From Edwardsiella hoshinae NBRC 105699 = ATCC 33379 (lineage in GTDB: Bacteria > Pseudomonadota > Gammaproteobacteria > Enterobacterales > Enterobacteriaceae): a DNA stretch of 47,470 bases. The translations under genes and the position numbers were made by a program. The notes beneath the pieces are model-generated. The model saw only the letters and a list, made by a program, of their open reading frames with translations. It did not search any database and was not told the DNA's origin. Each line of letters opens with the position of its first letter. The first letter of the stretch is position 1. The DNA is taken from positions 1-47,470 of the forward strand of contig NZ_BAUC01000040.1 in NCBI RefSeq assembly GCF_000474215.1. The letters are read 5' to 3'. This document shows positions 14,243 through 22,784 of this stretch, one piece after another.

Positions 14243-14297
14243 ATAAAACAATAATTATCTATTGTTATAAGATGACAACTAATAATTATTGTTTTAT
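14243..14297. repeat. 16-bp AT-rich inverted repeat upstream of traJ
   Basis: ATAAAACAATAATTAT (14243-14258) has an exact inverted copy at 14282-14297, with 23 bp between. It sits between the traT terminator and the finP/traJ leader, where the traJ promoter should be. It could be an operator or an H-NS/Lrp-type site for traJ. The AT-richness fits silencing by H-NS, which is known for F-like traJ promoters. The role is inferred. Confidence 0.6.
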
Positions 14298-14327
14298 TAT
14301 TTCAGTTAGAACAATTTATTGTTTGTT

Positions 14328-14412
14328 AAAATCTGAGAAGCGCTGGCATAGAAGGGGTAACGACCCTTCATGCCAGCTATCCATAGTAACCTTGCAGGAG
14401 GCGCTATGTGTG
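14328..14412 (-). ncRNA. finP: FinP antisense RNA of traJ
   Basis: A minus-strand transcript from about 14412 to 14328 (~85 nt; F FinP is ~79) would cover the traJ ribosome site. It folds into stem-loop I around the anti-ribosome-site CCTCC (arms CATAG/CTATG, ~14383-14409) and a strong stem-loop II: GCTGGCAT and GAAGGG (14342-14356) pair with CCCTTC and ATGCCAGC (14364-14377), followed downstream by UUUU. A promoter sits at the right distance. FinP pairs with the traJ leader and blocks its translation, aided by FinO, which is encoded intact at 43661. Confidence 0.82.
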
Positions 14413-15098
14413 CGCAGAATCGTATTAAAACTGTGCCTAACAGTCAATTGAAATCACATCGTTCTGTTAGCGATATGATTAAATTGTCTCAATATCCTAT
14501 CTGTGTGCGTGACCAACAGGGCAATTTTATTGCTCAAAATTCACATTTCAATAAAGAAATGCTTCATCATTCCGCAAATGTTACGCTATGGTTCTCCTGC
14601 CTTCCCACTAATTTAACGTCATCTCTTATGAAGAAAAAGATTGAAATGTTCTCTAATTTAAAAGGACTACATTTTTTTAGTGGCGCATTAATAGATGGTG
14701 TGCTATGGGAAATTTGTTTCCAGCCATTATGCTATAACGAGGATGTGTTTTCAGTATGGCATTTTTATAAAACATCTTTTGTAGAAAAGAGTTTGTCATT
14801 CCCATTTTATGGAATGGAGAAAAAAATCTATAAATTTCGTGATGAAAAAGGGCCTATCAGTTGGAATGTTTTTAGATTGAGGGTGTCAGGGTTGAGTCAT
14901 AGTGCGATTGCCAATCTTCTATCTATTTCTGTGGGATCGTCAAAAAATCATGTGACTGGTATTTATAAATATTTTAATACAACACGGAATGACGATTTAA
15001 TTATTGCGGCATGTGCCAGTGGGCTATATGTGAGCATCGCTGAGTTTACGAGTCAAATAATAAAAATCAGCGTTAATAAAATGTTAATAAAATCGTGA
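14406..15098 (+). CDS. traJ: TraJ, activator of the tra operon
   Basis: 230 residues from ATG 14406 (F TraJ: 229). The N-terminal PAS-like part includes LSQYPICVRDQQGNFIAQNSHFNKEM; the C-terminal helix-turn-helix includes LRVSGLSHSAIANLLSISVGSSKNHV. TraJ relieves H-NS silencing at the traY promoter. The start is chosen because AGGAG lies 5 nt upstream; an in-frame ATG at 14370 would put it inside the FinP duplex stem. Translation is the target of FinP/FinO. The gene is AT-rich, and TraJ sequences are highly variable between F-like plasmids. Confidence 0.88.
   Translation: MCAQNRIKTVPNSQLKSHRSVSDMIKLSQYPICVRDQQGNFIAQNSHFNKEMLHHSANVTLWFSCLPTNLTSSLMKKKIEMFSNLKGLHFFSGALIDGVLWEICFQPLCYNEDVFSVWHFYKTSFVEKSLSFPFYGMEKKIYKFRDEKGPISWNVFRLRVSGLSHSAIANLLSISVGSSKNHVTGIYKYFNTTRNDDLIIAACASGLYVSIAEFTSQIIKISVNKMLIKS
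14419..14447 (-). promoter_or_regulatory. finP promoter
   Basis: On the minus strand: -35 TTGACT (14447-14442), 17-bp spacer, -10 TACGAT (14424-14419). It lies inside the first codons of traJ, as in F, and predicts a start near 14412. Confidence 0.75.
15072..15093 (+). promoter_or_regulatory. Candidate ArcA box upstream of traY
   Basis: Two perfect tandem copies of GTTAATAAAAT (15072-15082 and 15083-15093) overlap the end of traJ. GTTAATAAAATGTTA differs by one base from the ArcA consensus GTTAATTAAATGTTA, and the 11-bp step is that of ArcA direct repeats. ArcA (SfrA) is a known activator of the F traY promoter, which must lie in the next ~45 bp. Confidence 0.75.
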
Positions 15099-15140
15099 CT
15101 TTGCGTCTATTTACATTTGGTAAAAATAGTGGGAGGATAA

Positions 15141-15383
15141 TTGTGCATTAATCATACTTATGGGGGAGGAATGGCCGGAGCTAAATATAGTCCTCTAGGG
15201 ACTGGACCTGCGGTATTAATTCGCCTCAGTGATGCGGCTAATGAGTCATTGATCTCAGCGTGCTTACGCAGCAATCGGAGCAAGACAAACGAAGCTGTTT
15301 TGCGGTTGACTGATCACCTCAAACGGTTTCCTGATTTTTATAACGCAGATAGTGTGGAGGAGTATCAGGAAGAAGATAGTTAG
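15141..15383 (+). CDS. traY: TraY, relaxosome and regulatory DNA-binding protein
   Basis: 80 residues from a TTG at 15141, or 70 from ATG 15171. A single ribbon-helix-helix unit (AVLIRLSDAANESLISACLRSNRSKTNEAVLRLTDHL) followed by KRFPDFYNAD matches the short TraY of R100/R1 type rather than the doubled F form. It binds and bends oriT near nic and stimulates TraI; it also regulates the tra promoter. The TTG is preferred because GGGAGG lies 4 nt upstream, while the GGGGGAGGA before the ATG is too close; other traY genes are known to use TTG. It is the first gene of the main tra operon. Confidence 0.9.
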   Translation: MCINHTYGGGMAGAKYSPLGTGPAVLIRLSDAANESLISACLRSNRSKTNEAVLRLTDHLKRFPDFYNADSVEEYQEEDS

Positions 15384-15454
15384 CTCTATGTAGCCAATGT
15401 AGATTGCGTTGTCTCATACAACGTTTTGTATTTGATCAAATCTAAGGAAAAATT

Positions 15455-15811
15455 ATGGATACTTCATTAAGTGTTCAAGGGGTTGCTACGTCTAAAAAGA
15501 AATCATCCCTCTTTTCTAAGAAGGGTATGATCAAAGCACTGAAGGTTGCCTTACCCGCGGCAGCGATTGCCACGTTGGTCCCGGATCTCGCTATCGCCAG
15601 CTCCAGCGGCGGCAAAGACCTCCTGGCTTCAGGCGATGCCACGGTTGGTAAAACCTTTGGTAGTGGCTCCAGCGTAGTTAAGTGGGTCATCCTGGCTGAG
15701 GTTATTGTCGGGGCACTCATGTATATGATGACCAAGAACATCAAATTCCTGGCCGGCTTCGCTATTTTGTCTGTTTTCATCAACATTGGGATGACAGTAG
15801 CAGGCTACTAA
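15455..15811 (+). CDS. traA: TraA, F-type propilin
   Basis: 118 residues. A long leader (about 48 residues) ends ALVPDLAIA-like with Ala-x-Ala, giving a mature pilin of 70 residues, the same as F. Mature sequence features shared with F are SVVKWVILAEVIVGALMYMMTKN and FLAGFAILSVF, the two membrane helices. It is processed by host leader peptidase with TraQ, then assembled into the conjugative pilus. The predicted mature N-terminus is Ser (SSSGG), whereas F has acetylated Ala. Charged residues KK at 14-16 and K near 23-30 of the leader fit insertion. AAGGA precedes the ATG. Confidence 0.96.
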   Translation: MDTSLSVQGVATSKKKSSLFSKKGMIKALKVALPAAAIATLVPDLAIASSSGGKDLLASGDATVGKTFGSGSSVVKWVILAEVIVGALMYMMTKNIKFLAGFAILSVFINIGMTVAGY

Positions 15812-15826
15812 TCGGGTGATCCCTTT

Positions 15827-16132
15827 ATGTCGGAAAACGATTTAAGTCGATACCGTTTTCCGGAAACGCTGACTAACCAGAACCGTTGGTTCGGGCTGTA
15901 CCTTGATGAGTTGATCCCTGCCGCAATCTGCCTGGGGTGGGGCTTTTGGACTAACAAGCAATTATTCGGCCTTATAGCCGCGGTTCTGGTTTTCTGGTGC
16001 GTGAAGAAAATCAAAAAAGGGCGGGGAAGCACTTGGTTACGTGATTTGATTTATTGGTATATGCCAACTTCTCTACTCAAGGGTATTTTTCACGATATTC
16101 CAGACTCCTGTTTCCGGCAATGGATTAAGTAG
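15827..16132 (+). CDS. traL: TraL, pilus assembly protein of the transfer channel
   Basis: 101 residues. [31 protein letters not shown] near the start, [38 protein letters not shown] at the end in separate matching blocks, and one or two hydrophobic segments between make it an obvious F TraL homologue (VirB3-like). It sits in the inner membrane and is needed for pilus assembly. It starts 15 bp after traA. Confidence 0.95.
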   Translation: MSENDLSRYRFPETLTNQNRWFGLYLDELIPAAICLGWGFWTNKQLFGLIAAVLVFWCVKKIKKGRGSTWLRDLIYWYMPTSLLKGIFHDIPDSCFRQWIK

Positions 16133-16149
16133 GTTACAGAGGAGTTAAA

Positions 16150-16716
16150 ATGAAACACAGCGCCCGTTTGAGTACAGGCCGCGTACTAGCAATCGGCTTT
16201 ATTGGTATGGTGGTTTTTTTACTCCTCTCTTTATCCGTGAATGTTATTCAAGGGATAAATAACTATCGATTGCAGAACGAGCAGAGAACCGTGGTGACGC
16301 CGATGCTGTTCTCAGCTCCCTTTGCTGTTTCACAAAATCAGGAGGATGCCTCCTACCTTCGGCAAATGGCGCTCTCTTTTATTGCATTGCGCCTGAACGT
16401 TACGCCAGAAACGGTTGATGCTTCTCATCAAGCTCTGTTGGCGTTTGTGAAACCAGCCTCTCAAAACGAACTGAAGATTCGGCTCGCGGAGGATGCCAAG
16501 CGGATTAAAGGCAACAACGTAAACTCTGCTTTTTATCAGACTAGTGTGAAGGTTTATCCGGCCGCAGGACGGGTCGATATCCGGGGGGAATTAAAAACCT
16601 GGATCGGTAACTCGCAGCCTTACAGCGAAATCAAACATTACGTCCTTATTCTTGAGCGTGAAGATGGTGCAACTTGGTTAACGCGTTTTGGTGAGGTGAA
16701 CAATGAAAATAAATAA
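16150..16716 (+). CDS. traE: TraE, inner-membrane transfer channel protein (VirB5-slot/VirB8-like)
   Basis: 188 residues, exactly the F TraE length. A single N-terminal membrane segment (about 12-34, [21 protein letters not shown]) is followed by a periplasmic domain that begins [16 protein letters not shown] and ends [19 protein letters not shown]. It is part of the envelope-spanning core of the F type IV secretion system. GAGGAG precedes the ATG, and its end overlaps traK by 14 nt. Confidence 0.94.
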   Translation: MKHSARLSTGRVLAIGFIGMVVFLLLSLSVNVIQGINNYRLQNEQRTVVTPMLFSAPFAVSQNQEDASYLRQMALSFIALRLNVTPETVDASHQALLAFVKPASQNELKIRLAEDAKRIKGNNVNSAFYQTSVKVYPAAGRVDIRGELKTWIGNSQPYSEIKHYVLILEREDGATWLTRFGEVNNENK

Positions 16717-17434
16717 GCCGTTATTACTGGTTAGTGCGCTCCTGCTTGCCAGTTATAGCCAGGCTGGTATCCGGACTGCGACAGCACCGACGCTGGTGCC
16801 GTTGAGCAACGGTGGCCAGGCCAACATTGCTCTGAGTAACACCGATCCGAACCTGTTTACAGTGGCCGGCGATCGCATAACGGCGATCAATAGTCTAGAG
16901 GGTGAGTTGACGCGTCAGGAGCAGACGGCAAGCGGGGGAGTGGTAGTTGCCACGCTGAATAAGAAACCCTTTACCTTCATCATCGAGACGGAGCGCGGCT
17001 TAAATTTTTCGATACGCGCTGTTCCGCGCGCCGGAGAAGGGCGCACCATTCAGTTAGTCAGTGATTTGTTAGGTACCGGGGAGGCGGCGCGCGCCTGGGA
17101 GGAGTCTTCACCTTACGAGGCACTGTTGGTCGCGGTAAATAAAGGTGTGCACGAAGGGACTTTGCCAGCTGGTTGGAATGCTATTCCCGTGACTAACGAG
17201 ACATTAGCAGCGCCAGCAGGCTTACAGACCGTTACAGATAAAGTCTGGATTGGTCATCACCTTAAAGTTGTGCGTTATACCGTCATAAATCAGGGTACTA
17301 CTTCGAAAAATGTCAGCGAACGTGATTTCTGGCAGCCCGGTACTCGCGCCATCATGTTTGTAGGGCCTGCTCAGCAGATTATCGGCGGTGGTCGTATGCA
17401 AGTTTACGTCACCACCTCTGGGGAGGAGCGCTGA
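16703..17434 (+). CDS. traK: TraK, periplasmic core-complex protein (VirB9-like)
   Basis: 243 residues (F: 242). A signal peptide covers about residues 1-21 (ends YSQA, then GIRT). The segments [22 protein letters not shown] and GDRITAINS, and [15 protein letters not shown] near the C-terminus, are family features. TraK, TraV and TraB form the outer-membrane-associated core of the channel. GAGGTGA precedes the ATG, and its stop overlaps the traB start. Confidence 0.95.
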   Translation: MKINKPLLLVSALLLASYSQAGIRTATAPTLVPLSNGGQANIALSNTDPNLFTVAGDRITAINSLEGELTRQEQTASGGVVVATLNKKPFTFIIETERGLNFSIRAVPRAGEGRTIQLVSDLLGTGEAARAWEESSPYEALLVAVNKGVHEGTLPAGWNAIPVTNETLAAPAGLQTVTDKVWIGHHLKVVRYTVINQGTTSKNVSERDFWQPGTRAIMFVGPAQQIIGGGRMQVYVTTSGEER

Positions 17435-18831
17435 TGAATATTAATGCTCTGATCAAGCGAAAACAGTACCTGTGGTTAGCCGTTGTTCTTCTGGTCGCGG
17501 GCATTGCTATCGGTGGCGGGTTATATCTGTCAGAACTTGATCTTCGTGGTCAGGGGGATGTGCAGGCAGAAGAAGCACAAGAACCCGCGCCGGATATGAC
17601 AGGTGTGGTAGATACGGCATTTGATGACAAGGTCCAACAGCACGCGACGACAGAAATGCAGGTGACTGAGCAGGAAATGCGCAAAGAGTTTAAGCGTATT
17701 AGCCAGGAGATCGATCTGCTTAGTAAAGGGCGTGTTGAAGATCAGCGACGAATGGATCAGCTGGCGCAGGAGAATGCTCAGTTGAAAGAAAAGCTCGCAC
17801 AATTTGGTGGCACTGCATCAAGCGAGCCGACACCGACTCCGCCGTCACCGGCACCGGGACCAGAGGGTGAACCCCAGCCAGCGATATTTCCTTCTCAAGG
17901 GAAAGATGCTGTACCACCTCCTACGGCATTTTACCCTGGTGTGGGAACACCGCCGGCACCACAGGTAACCTATCAGTCCATTCCGGTCCCCAATCAGTTA
18001 AACCGTAAGACGTTCACGTATGGGCACGGTGAGAAATCAGTACTGAAGCTGCCCTATATTCCCTCAGGGAGTTTTGCCAAAGGCATGCTGATCGAAGGGG
18101 CCGATGCCAATGCGTCTGTGACCGGTAATGAAGCCACGGTGCCCATGCAACTGCGGATCACCGGTCGTCTAGAAATGCCGAATAACAAAACATATGACCT
18201 GACGGGATGCTTTGTTGGTCTGGAGGCATACGGTGATGTATCGAGTGAACGCGCCATTGTGCGAACTCGCAAACTCAGCTGTATCAAAGGGAAAGATGTG
18301 ATTGATCTCCCGATCGCTGGGCATGTCAATTTCCGAGGGAAAAATGGCATCAAGGGCGAGGTCGTGATGCGTAATGGCAAAATTCTCGGCTGGGCCTGGG
18401 GAGCTGGCTTTGTTGATGGTATCGGATCTGGAATTAATCGGGCTGCGCAGCCAGCTGTGGGGCTAGGCGCGACGGCCTCGATGAGTGGCGCCGATGTGTT
18501 GATGTCCGGCATTGGTGGCGGCTCGGCTAAGGCAGCGCAAACATTAAGCGACTACTACATCAAGCGGGCGGAGCAATATCATCCGGTTATCCCAATTGGC
18601 GCCGGTAATGAAATTACCGTCGTGTTTCAAGATGGTTTCCAGCTGAAGACGGTTGATGAACTGGAGGCTGAAAAGCAACAGCGTCAGTCTGCCGAGACGG
18701 AGGCGATGCCTCGGTCTGCGCCGTCAGTGGCAATGCCCTCTACGGATAATCTCAATGGTTTTAATACCGATGAGATGCTGAAGCAACTTAAAAATATCGA
18801 CCCACATCAGTTTATGCCGGGAGGAAAATAA
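17434..18831 (+). CDS. traB: TraB, envelope-spanning core protein (VirB10-like)
   Basis: 465 residues (F: 475). One membrane segment (about 14-31) is followed by a coiled coil (about 60-125), a Pro-rich stretch (about 130-190) and the VirB10/TrbI-type beta-barrel domain: PYIPSGSFAKGMLIEGADANAS, LTGCFVGLEAYGDVSSERAIVRT, then the antenna region near WAWGAGFVDG and VIPIGAGNEITVVFQDGF. It links the inner membrane to the TraK-TraV ring. A TGATG overlap couples it to traK. Confidence 0.96.
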   Translation: MNINALIKRKQYLWLAVVLLVAGIAIGGGLYLSELDLRGQGDVQAEEAQEPAPDMTGVVDTAFDDKVQQHATTEMQVTEQEMRKEFKRISQEIDLLSKGRVEDQRRMDQLAQENAQLKEKLAQFGGTASSEPTPTPPSPAPGPEGEPQPAIFPSQGKDAVPPPTAFYPGVGTPPAPQVTYQSIPVPNQLNRKTFTYGHGEKSVLKLPYIPSGSFAKGMLIEGADANASVTGNEATVPMQLRITGRLEMPNNKTYDLTGCFVGLEAYGDVSSERAIVRTRKLSCIKGKDVIDLPIAGHVNFRGKNGIKGEVVMRNGKILGWAWGAGFVDGIGSGINRAAQPAVGLGATASMSGADVLMSGIGGGSAKAAQTLSDYYIKRAEQYHPVIPIGAGNEITVVFQDGFQLKTVDELEAEKQQRQSAETEAMPRSAPSVAMPSTDNLNGFNTDEMLKQLKNIDPHQFMPGGK

Positions 18832-19202
18832 TGATGCGTCCTCTACGTCAGCTTTCTTTTAAGGAAAAGACACAAATTGTTTTGCAGCGTATTTTAATGC
18901 AATGGTTCACTAACCCACGTGGTTTTACACTGCACCTTCTCCGTCGTTTTGTGATTGGGATAGCCGCCTATAATATTATGCTCTGGTTTTTATCGGGTGT
19001 GCTTCTGCTGTCTGCCCTGGTTTTTAATCCGGTGCAATTTCATCATGATTTTGCATCACTCGCCTTGACTCAATCTCAAGCTGACGCCACCTATGCGGTT
19101 TTAATGGAAGGCATGGGCTGGCGAGGGATCGTAATCGGACTGCTTTTTATGGCAGTGGTGAGTTGGATGCAAGAAATAACCTCTGAGGAAAAAGGGGTAT
19201 GA
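18831..19202 (+). CDS. Small inner-membrane protein in the traP position
   Basis: 123 residues with two hydrophobic segments (about 38-64, FVIGIAAYNIMLWFLSGVLLL, and 98-112, IVIGLLFMAVVSW). It overlaps the traB stop and the next gene's start (ATGA), so it belongs to the operon. In F this slot holds TraP (~196 residues), a non-essential protein thought to stabilise the extended pilus. I see no clear sequence match to TraP, so this may be a shortened or unrelated replacement. Confidence 0.7.
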   Translation: MMRPLRQLSFKEKTQIVLQRILMQWFTNPRGFTLHLLRRFVIGIAAYNIMLWFLSGVLLLSALVFNPVQFHHDFASLALTQSQADATYAVLMEGMGWRGIVIGLLFMAVVSWMQEITSEEKGV

Positions 19203-19402
19203 GCAACGTTAATAAGCAAAAATCATTCTGCGCCCTAACGGGTCATACGCTTATTTTGGATAAAGCTGGGGCAGGGAAAACCGCCCACTGGTTTAATGAT
19301 ATTAATACATTGCGTCAAGCAATTGTTGATAACCCATTATTACCTGACTCTATTCTTAACAATGCGACGGGAAAAATTATTCTTCCTACGCCTAAGCATT
19401 AA
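19199..19402 (+). CDS. Small hypothetical tra-operon protein before traV
   Basis: 67 residues, not recognised. It overlaps the preceding stop (ATGA) and ends 11 bp before traV. F has small trb genes (trbD, trbG) in this interval. The sequence (FCALTGHTLILDKAGAGKTAHWFND) has GAGKT, but not the full spacing of a nucleotide-binding P-loop. It has no signal peptide or membrane segment, so it is probably cytoplasmic. Confidence 0.65.
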   Translation: MSNVNKQKSFCALTGHTLILDKAGAGKTAHWFNDINTLRQAIVDNPLLPDSILNNATGKIILPTPKH

Positions 19403-19413
19403 AGGGGGTGACT

Positions 19414-19980
19414 ATGCAGCGTCTTATCTTCACGGTATTAGGTAGCGCCCTGTTATTAAGCGGATGCGCTGGGACCAGCAGTGATTTTGAATGTAATGCC
19501 ACCACATCGGATACCTGTATGACGATGCAACAGGCAAATGAAAAGGCCAAGTTGAGTGAGGAGGGGGAGGCCGCAAAGCCGGTTGCAGCCGCATTGCCTC
19601 GCCTGGCTGAGGGGGGTTTTGCACCCACAGTCGTGCCTTTGGCCGTGACGGCTGCATCGGTATCGCCGGTCCCCATTGCGCGTGCCACGATAGCCCCGTC
19701 AGCACCGCGTAATCCCTTTACTGGCACGGGTTCGACACCGGTTGAGCAGCGAATAATCTCCCCGGCCAATCGTCCAATTAGCCCGATGCAGACGGTGAAA
19801 ACAGCACCGATGCCTGTGGCTCCCGTGGCGTCAGGCTATCCTCGACCATTACGTGTCGGCGAGCAGGTCGCACAATTATGGATAGCGCCCTATATCGATA
19901 AGCAGGATGTTTATCATCAACCCAGTCAGGTGTTGTTTGTTATTACTCCGTCACATTGGGGAAAACCCCGCATTCACTAA
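19414..19980 (+). CDS. traV: TraV, outer-membrane lipoprotein of the core complex (VirB7-like)
   Basis: 188 residues (F: 171). The signal peptide ends in lipobox LSGC, with the lipidated Cys at 18. Two further cysteines follow in CNATTSDTCMTMQQANEKAK, the TraV signature. A Pro/Ala-rich middle leads to RPLRVGEQVAQLWIAPYIDKQDVYHQPSQV, the conserved C-terminus. It anchors the TraK-TraB ring to the outer membrane. The ATG at 19414 is chosen because AAGGGGGTGA lies just before it. About 175 bp without a gene follow. Confidence 0.93.
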   Translation: MQRLIFTVLGSALLLSGCAGTSSDFECNATTSDTCMTMQQANEKAKLSEEGEAAKPVAAALPRLAEGGFAPTVVPLAVTAASVSPVPIARATIAPSAPRNPFTGTGSTPVEQRIISPANRPISPMQTVKTAPMPVAPVASGYPRPLRVGEQVAQLWIAPYIDKQDVYHQPSQVLFVITPSHWGKPRIH

Positions 19981-20156
19981 TCGGGGTTGCTAAGGTCGTT
20001 GCGTGTTATTGGCTGTCTATCATTCTTTATTTTTTACGAGTGCCCTGGGCGTAAAAAAGGGATGGGCGGTAGCGTTCTTGCATGTATTAAAAACGGGAGC
20101 GTTAGCGAGTAGGCCTTTTGTTTTATGTTTTGTTTGTGCTTTATAAAGGAGTCTGT

Positions 20157-22784
20157 GTGAATAACCCTCTTGATGTTATCACTCATGCAGTTAACTCATT
20201 ACTGACTGCCTTGAAACTGCCTGATGAATCCGCGCAGGCAAACCAGATTTTGGAGAATTTGTCATTTCCGCAGTTTAGCCGGATTCTTCCTTATAAAGAT
20301 TATGACCCGGAAACCGGATTGTTTATTAATGACAGTACCATTGGCTTTATGCTTGAGGCGCAGCCACTTGTTGGTGCCAATGAACAGGTTGTTTTGGCAT
20401 TGGAAAGCTTGCTACGCACCAAAATGCCACGAGGCACGCCTTTGTCGATCCACCTGATGTCCAGCAAGCAAGTCGGCGGTATGGTGGACTATGGATTACG
20501 CGAGTTTTCTTGGTCTGGGCCACAGGCCGACAAGTTCAACGCGATTACACGGGCTTACTACCTGCGCGCTGCCGAGCAGCATTTCTCTTTGCCAGAAGGG
20601 TTAAACCTACCGCTAACCTTGCGGAATTATCGGGTGTTTATCTCCTGCTGTGTACCCAGCAAGAAAAAAAGCAAAGCCAATATGATCGAGCTGGAGAATA
20701 CGGTGAAGGTGATCCGTGCATCATTACAGGGGGCGCGTATCTATACCCAGTCTGTTGACGCACAGGCGTTTATCAACATTGTTGGGGAGATGATTAATCA
20801 CAATCCTGGTCAGTTATACCCGAGTGCGCGGCCGCTTGACCCCTATATTGACCTGAACTATCAGTGCGTGGATGACAGTTTTGATCTACGGGTAAAAGCT
20901 GAAAATTTAACCATCGGGCTGCGAAATAACCGTAGCCAAAAAAACAGCATCGCCCGGGTGTTGAACTTTCAGTTAGAGCGTAACCCGGAGATGGCCTTTT
21001 TATGGAGTAGTGCCGATAACTATAGCAATTTGCTGAACCCGGAGTTGTCCATCTCCTGCCCGTTCATCCTGACGCTGACCCTGATGGTGGAAGATCAGGT
21101 GAAAGCCCATCAAGAAGCCAATCTGAAGTATTTAGACTGTGAGAAAAAGTCAAAAACCTCGTATGGGAAATTCTTTCCCGGCGTAGAAAAGCAGGCGAAG
21201 GAGTGGGGCGATCTGCGTCAGCGTTTGAGCAGTAACCAGTCTGCTATCGTCTCCTATTTCTTCAACCTGACAGCCTTTTGTGAGGATGATAATGAGAAGG
21301 CATTGGCCTATGAGCAAGATATCCTTAATAGCTACCGTAAAAATGGGATTGAACTGATCTCTCCGCGTTTTAATCAGCTGCGCAACTTCCTTACCGCCTT
21401 GCCCTTTAAGGCTGGAGAAGGGCTATTCAAATACTTACAGGATGCCGGCGTTGTTCATCGGGCTGAGTCTTTCAATGTCGCCAATCTGATGCCGGTAGTG
21501 GCCGATCGCCCGCTGGCGCCCTCTGGTCTATTGGCACCGACATATCGCAACCAATTAGCTTTTATCGATCTGTATTACGACAAGATGGATAACACCAATT
21601 TTAATATGGCGGTGTGTGGAACCTCGGGGGCCGGGAAGACGGGGTTGATTCAACCGTTGATCCGTAGCGTGTTGGATAGCGGCGGGTTTGCCTGGGTGTT
21701 TGACATGGGGGATGGCTATAAGTCCCTCTGTGAAAACATGGGCGGGGTTTACCTTGATGGCGATACCCTAAAATTTAATCCCTTTGCCAATATTCAGGAT
21801 ATCGATCTGTCTGCGGAGCGTATCCGTGACCAACTGTCAGTGATGGCCAGCCCAAACGGTAATCTGGATGAGGTGCATGAGGGGCTGCTATTACAGGCGG
21901 TAAAAGCAGCGTGGCTGAGCAAGCAGAATCGTGCCCGTATCGATGATGTTGTGGATTACCTGAAAGAGGCTCGAAACAGCGAGCAGCACCGGGATTCGCC
22001 GACCATTCGTAGTCGCCTGGATGAGATGATCATTCTGTTGGATCAGTACACGGTCGGGGGAACTTACGGGGAATACTTCAACTCTGATCAACCCTCGTTA
22101 CATGATGATGCTCGCATGGTGGTATTGGAGCTAGGTGGTCTAGAAAGTCGTCCCTCATTGCTGATCGCTGTGATGTTCTCACTGATTATCTATATCGAGA
22201 ACCGTATGTATCACTCACCACGTAGTCTGAAAAAACTGAACGTTATCGATGAAGGTTGGAAGCTACTGGACTTTAAAAATGAAAAGGTCGGTACCTTTAT
22301 CGAGAAGGGTTACCGAACCGCTCGCCGGCACCGTGGGTCCTATATCACCATCACTCAAAATATCGTCGATTTTGATTCCCCCGAGGCGTCAAGCGCTGCC
22401 CGTGCCGCCTGGAGCAACTCCTCTTACAAAATCATCCTGAAGCAGAGCGCGAAGGCGTTTGCCAAATACAATCAGCTTTATCCAGACCAGTTCAACCGGT
22501 TTGAGAAAGACATGATCGGTAAGTTTGGCGCGGCTAAAGAGCAGTGGTTCAGCTCATTTATGTTGTCCGTAGAGGCGTATTCCTCTTGGCATCGGTTGTT
22601 TGTCGATCCACTCAGTCGAGCTATGTACTCTTCGAACGGTGAAGATTTTGAGTTTATCAAGCAAAAGCGCCAAGAAGGGGTTGGGATTCATGAGGCGGTG
22701 TATGAGTTGGCATGCCGAAATTTCCCACAGGAGATGGCCAGTCTGGAGGCTTGGGTCGAAGAGCACCAAAAGGAGGCAGTATGA
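20157..22784 (+). CDS. traC: TraC, pilus-assembly ATPase (VirB4-like)
   Basis: 875 residues from GTG 20157, exactly the F TraC length; translation from there (NNPLDVITHAVNSLLTALKLPDESAQAN as separate blocks) aligns with F, and AAGGAG lies 8 nt upstream. The Walker A motif GTSGAGKT is near residue 488 and the Walker B region MVVLELGGL near 655. NVIDEGWKLLDFKN and RTARRHRGSYITITQN are VirB4-family motifs. It energises pilus assembly at the inner membrane. F's traR between traV and traC is not present. Confidence 0.96.
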   Translation: MNNPLDVITHAVNSLLTALKLPDESAQANQILENLSFPQFSRILPYKDYDPETGLFINDSTIGFMLEAQPLVGANEQVVLALESLLRTKMPRGTPLSIHLMSSKQVGGMVDYGLREFSWSGPQADKFNAITRAYYLRAAEQHFSLPEGLNLPLTLRNYRVFISCCVPSKKKSKANMIELENTVKVIRASLQGARIYTQSVDAQAFINIVGEMINHNPGQLYPSARPLDPYIDLNYQCVDDSFDLRVKAENLTIGLRNNRSQKNSIARVLNFQLERNPEMAFLWSSADNYSNLLNPELSISCPFILTLTLMVEDQVKAHQEANLKYLDCEKKSKTSYGKFFPGVEKQAKEWGDLRQRLSSNQSAIVSYFFNLTAFCEDDNEKALAYEQDILNSYRKNGIELISPRFNQLRNFLTALPFKAGEGLFKYLQDAGVVHRAESFNVANLMPVVADRPLAPSGLLAPTYRNQLAFIDLYYDKMDNTNFNMAVCGTSGAGKTGLIQPLIRSVLDSGGFAWVFDMGDGYKSLCENMGGVYLDGDTLKFNPFANIQDIDLSAERIRDQLSVMASPNGNLDEVHEGLLLQAVKAAWLSKQNRARIDDVVDYLKEARNSEQHRDSPTIRSRLDEMIILLDQYTVGGTYGEYFNSDQPSLHDDARMVVLELGGLESRPSLLIAVMFSLIIYIENRMYHSPRSLKKLNVIDEGWKLLDFKNEKVGTFIEKGYRTARRHRGSYITITQNIVDFDSPEASSAARAAWSNSSYKIILKQSAKAFAKYNQLYPDQFNRFEKDMIGKFGAAKEQWFSSFMLSVEAYSSWHRLFVDPLSRAMYSSNGEDFEFIKQKRQEGVGIHEAVYELACRNFPQEMASLEAWVEEHQKEAV

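Noticed and set aside
19199..19402. Nucleotide-binding P-loop in the small gene before traV
   Set aside because: GAGKT is present, but the glycine required five positions before GKT is missing, so this is not a Walker A motif.
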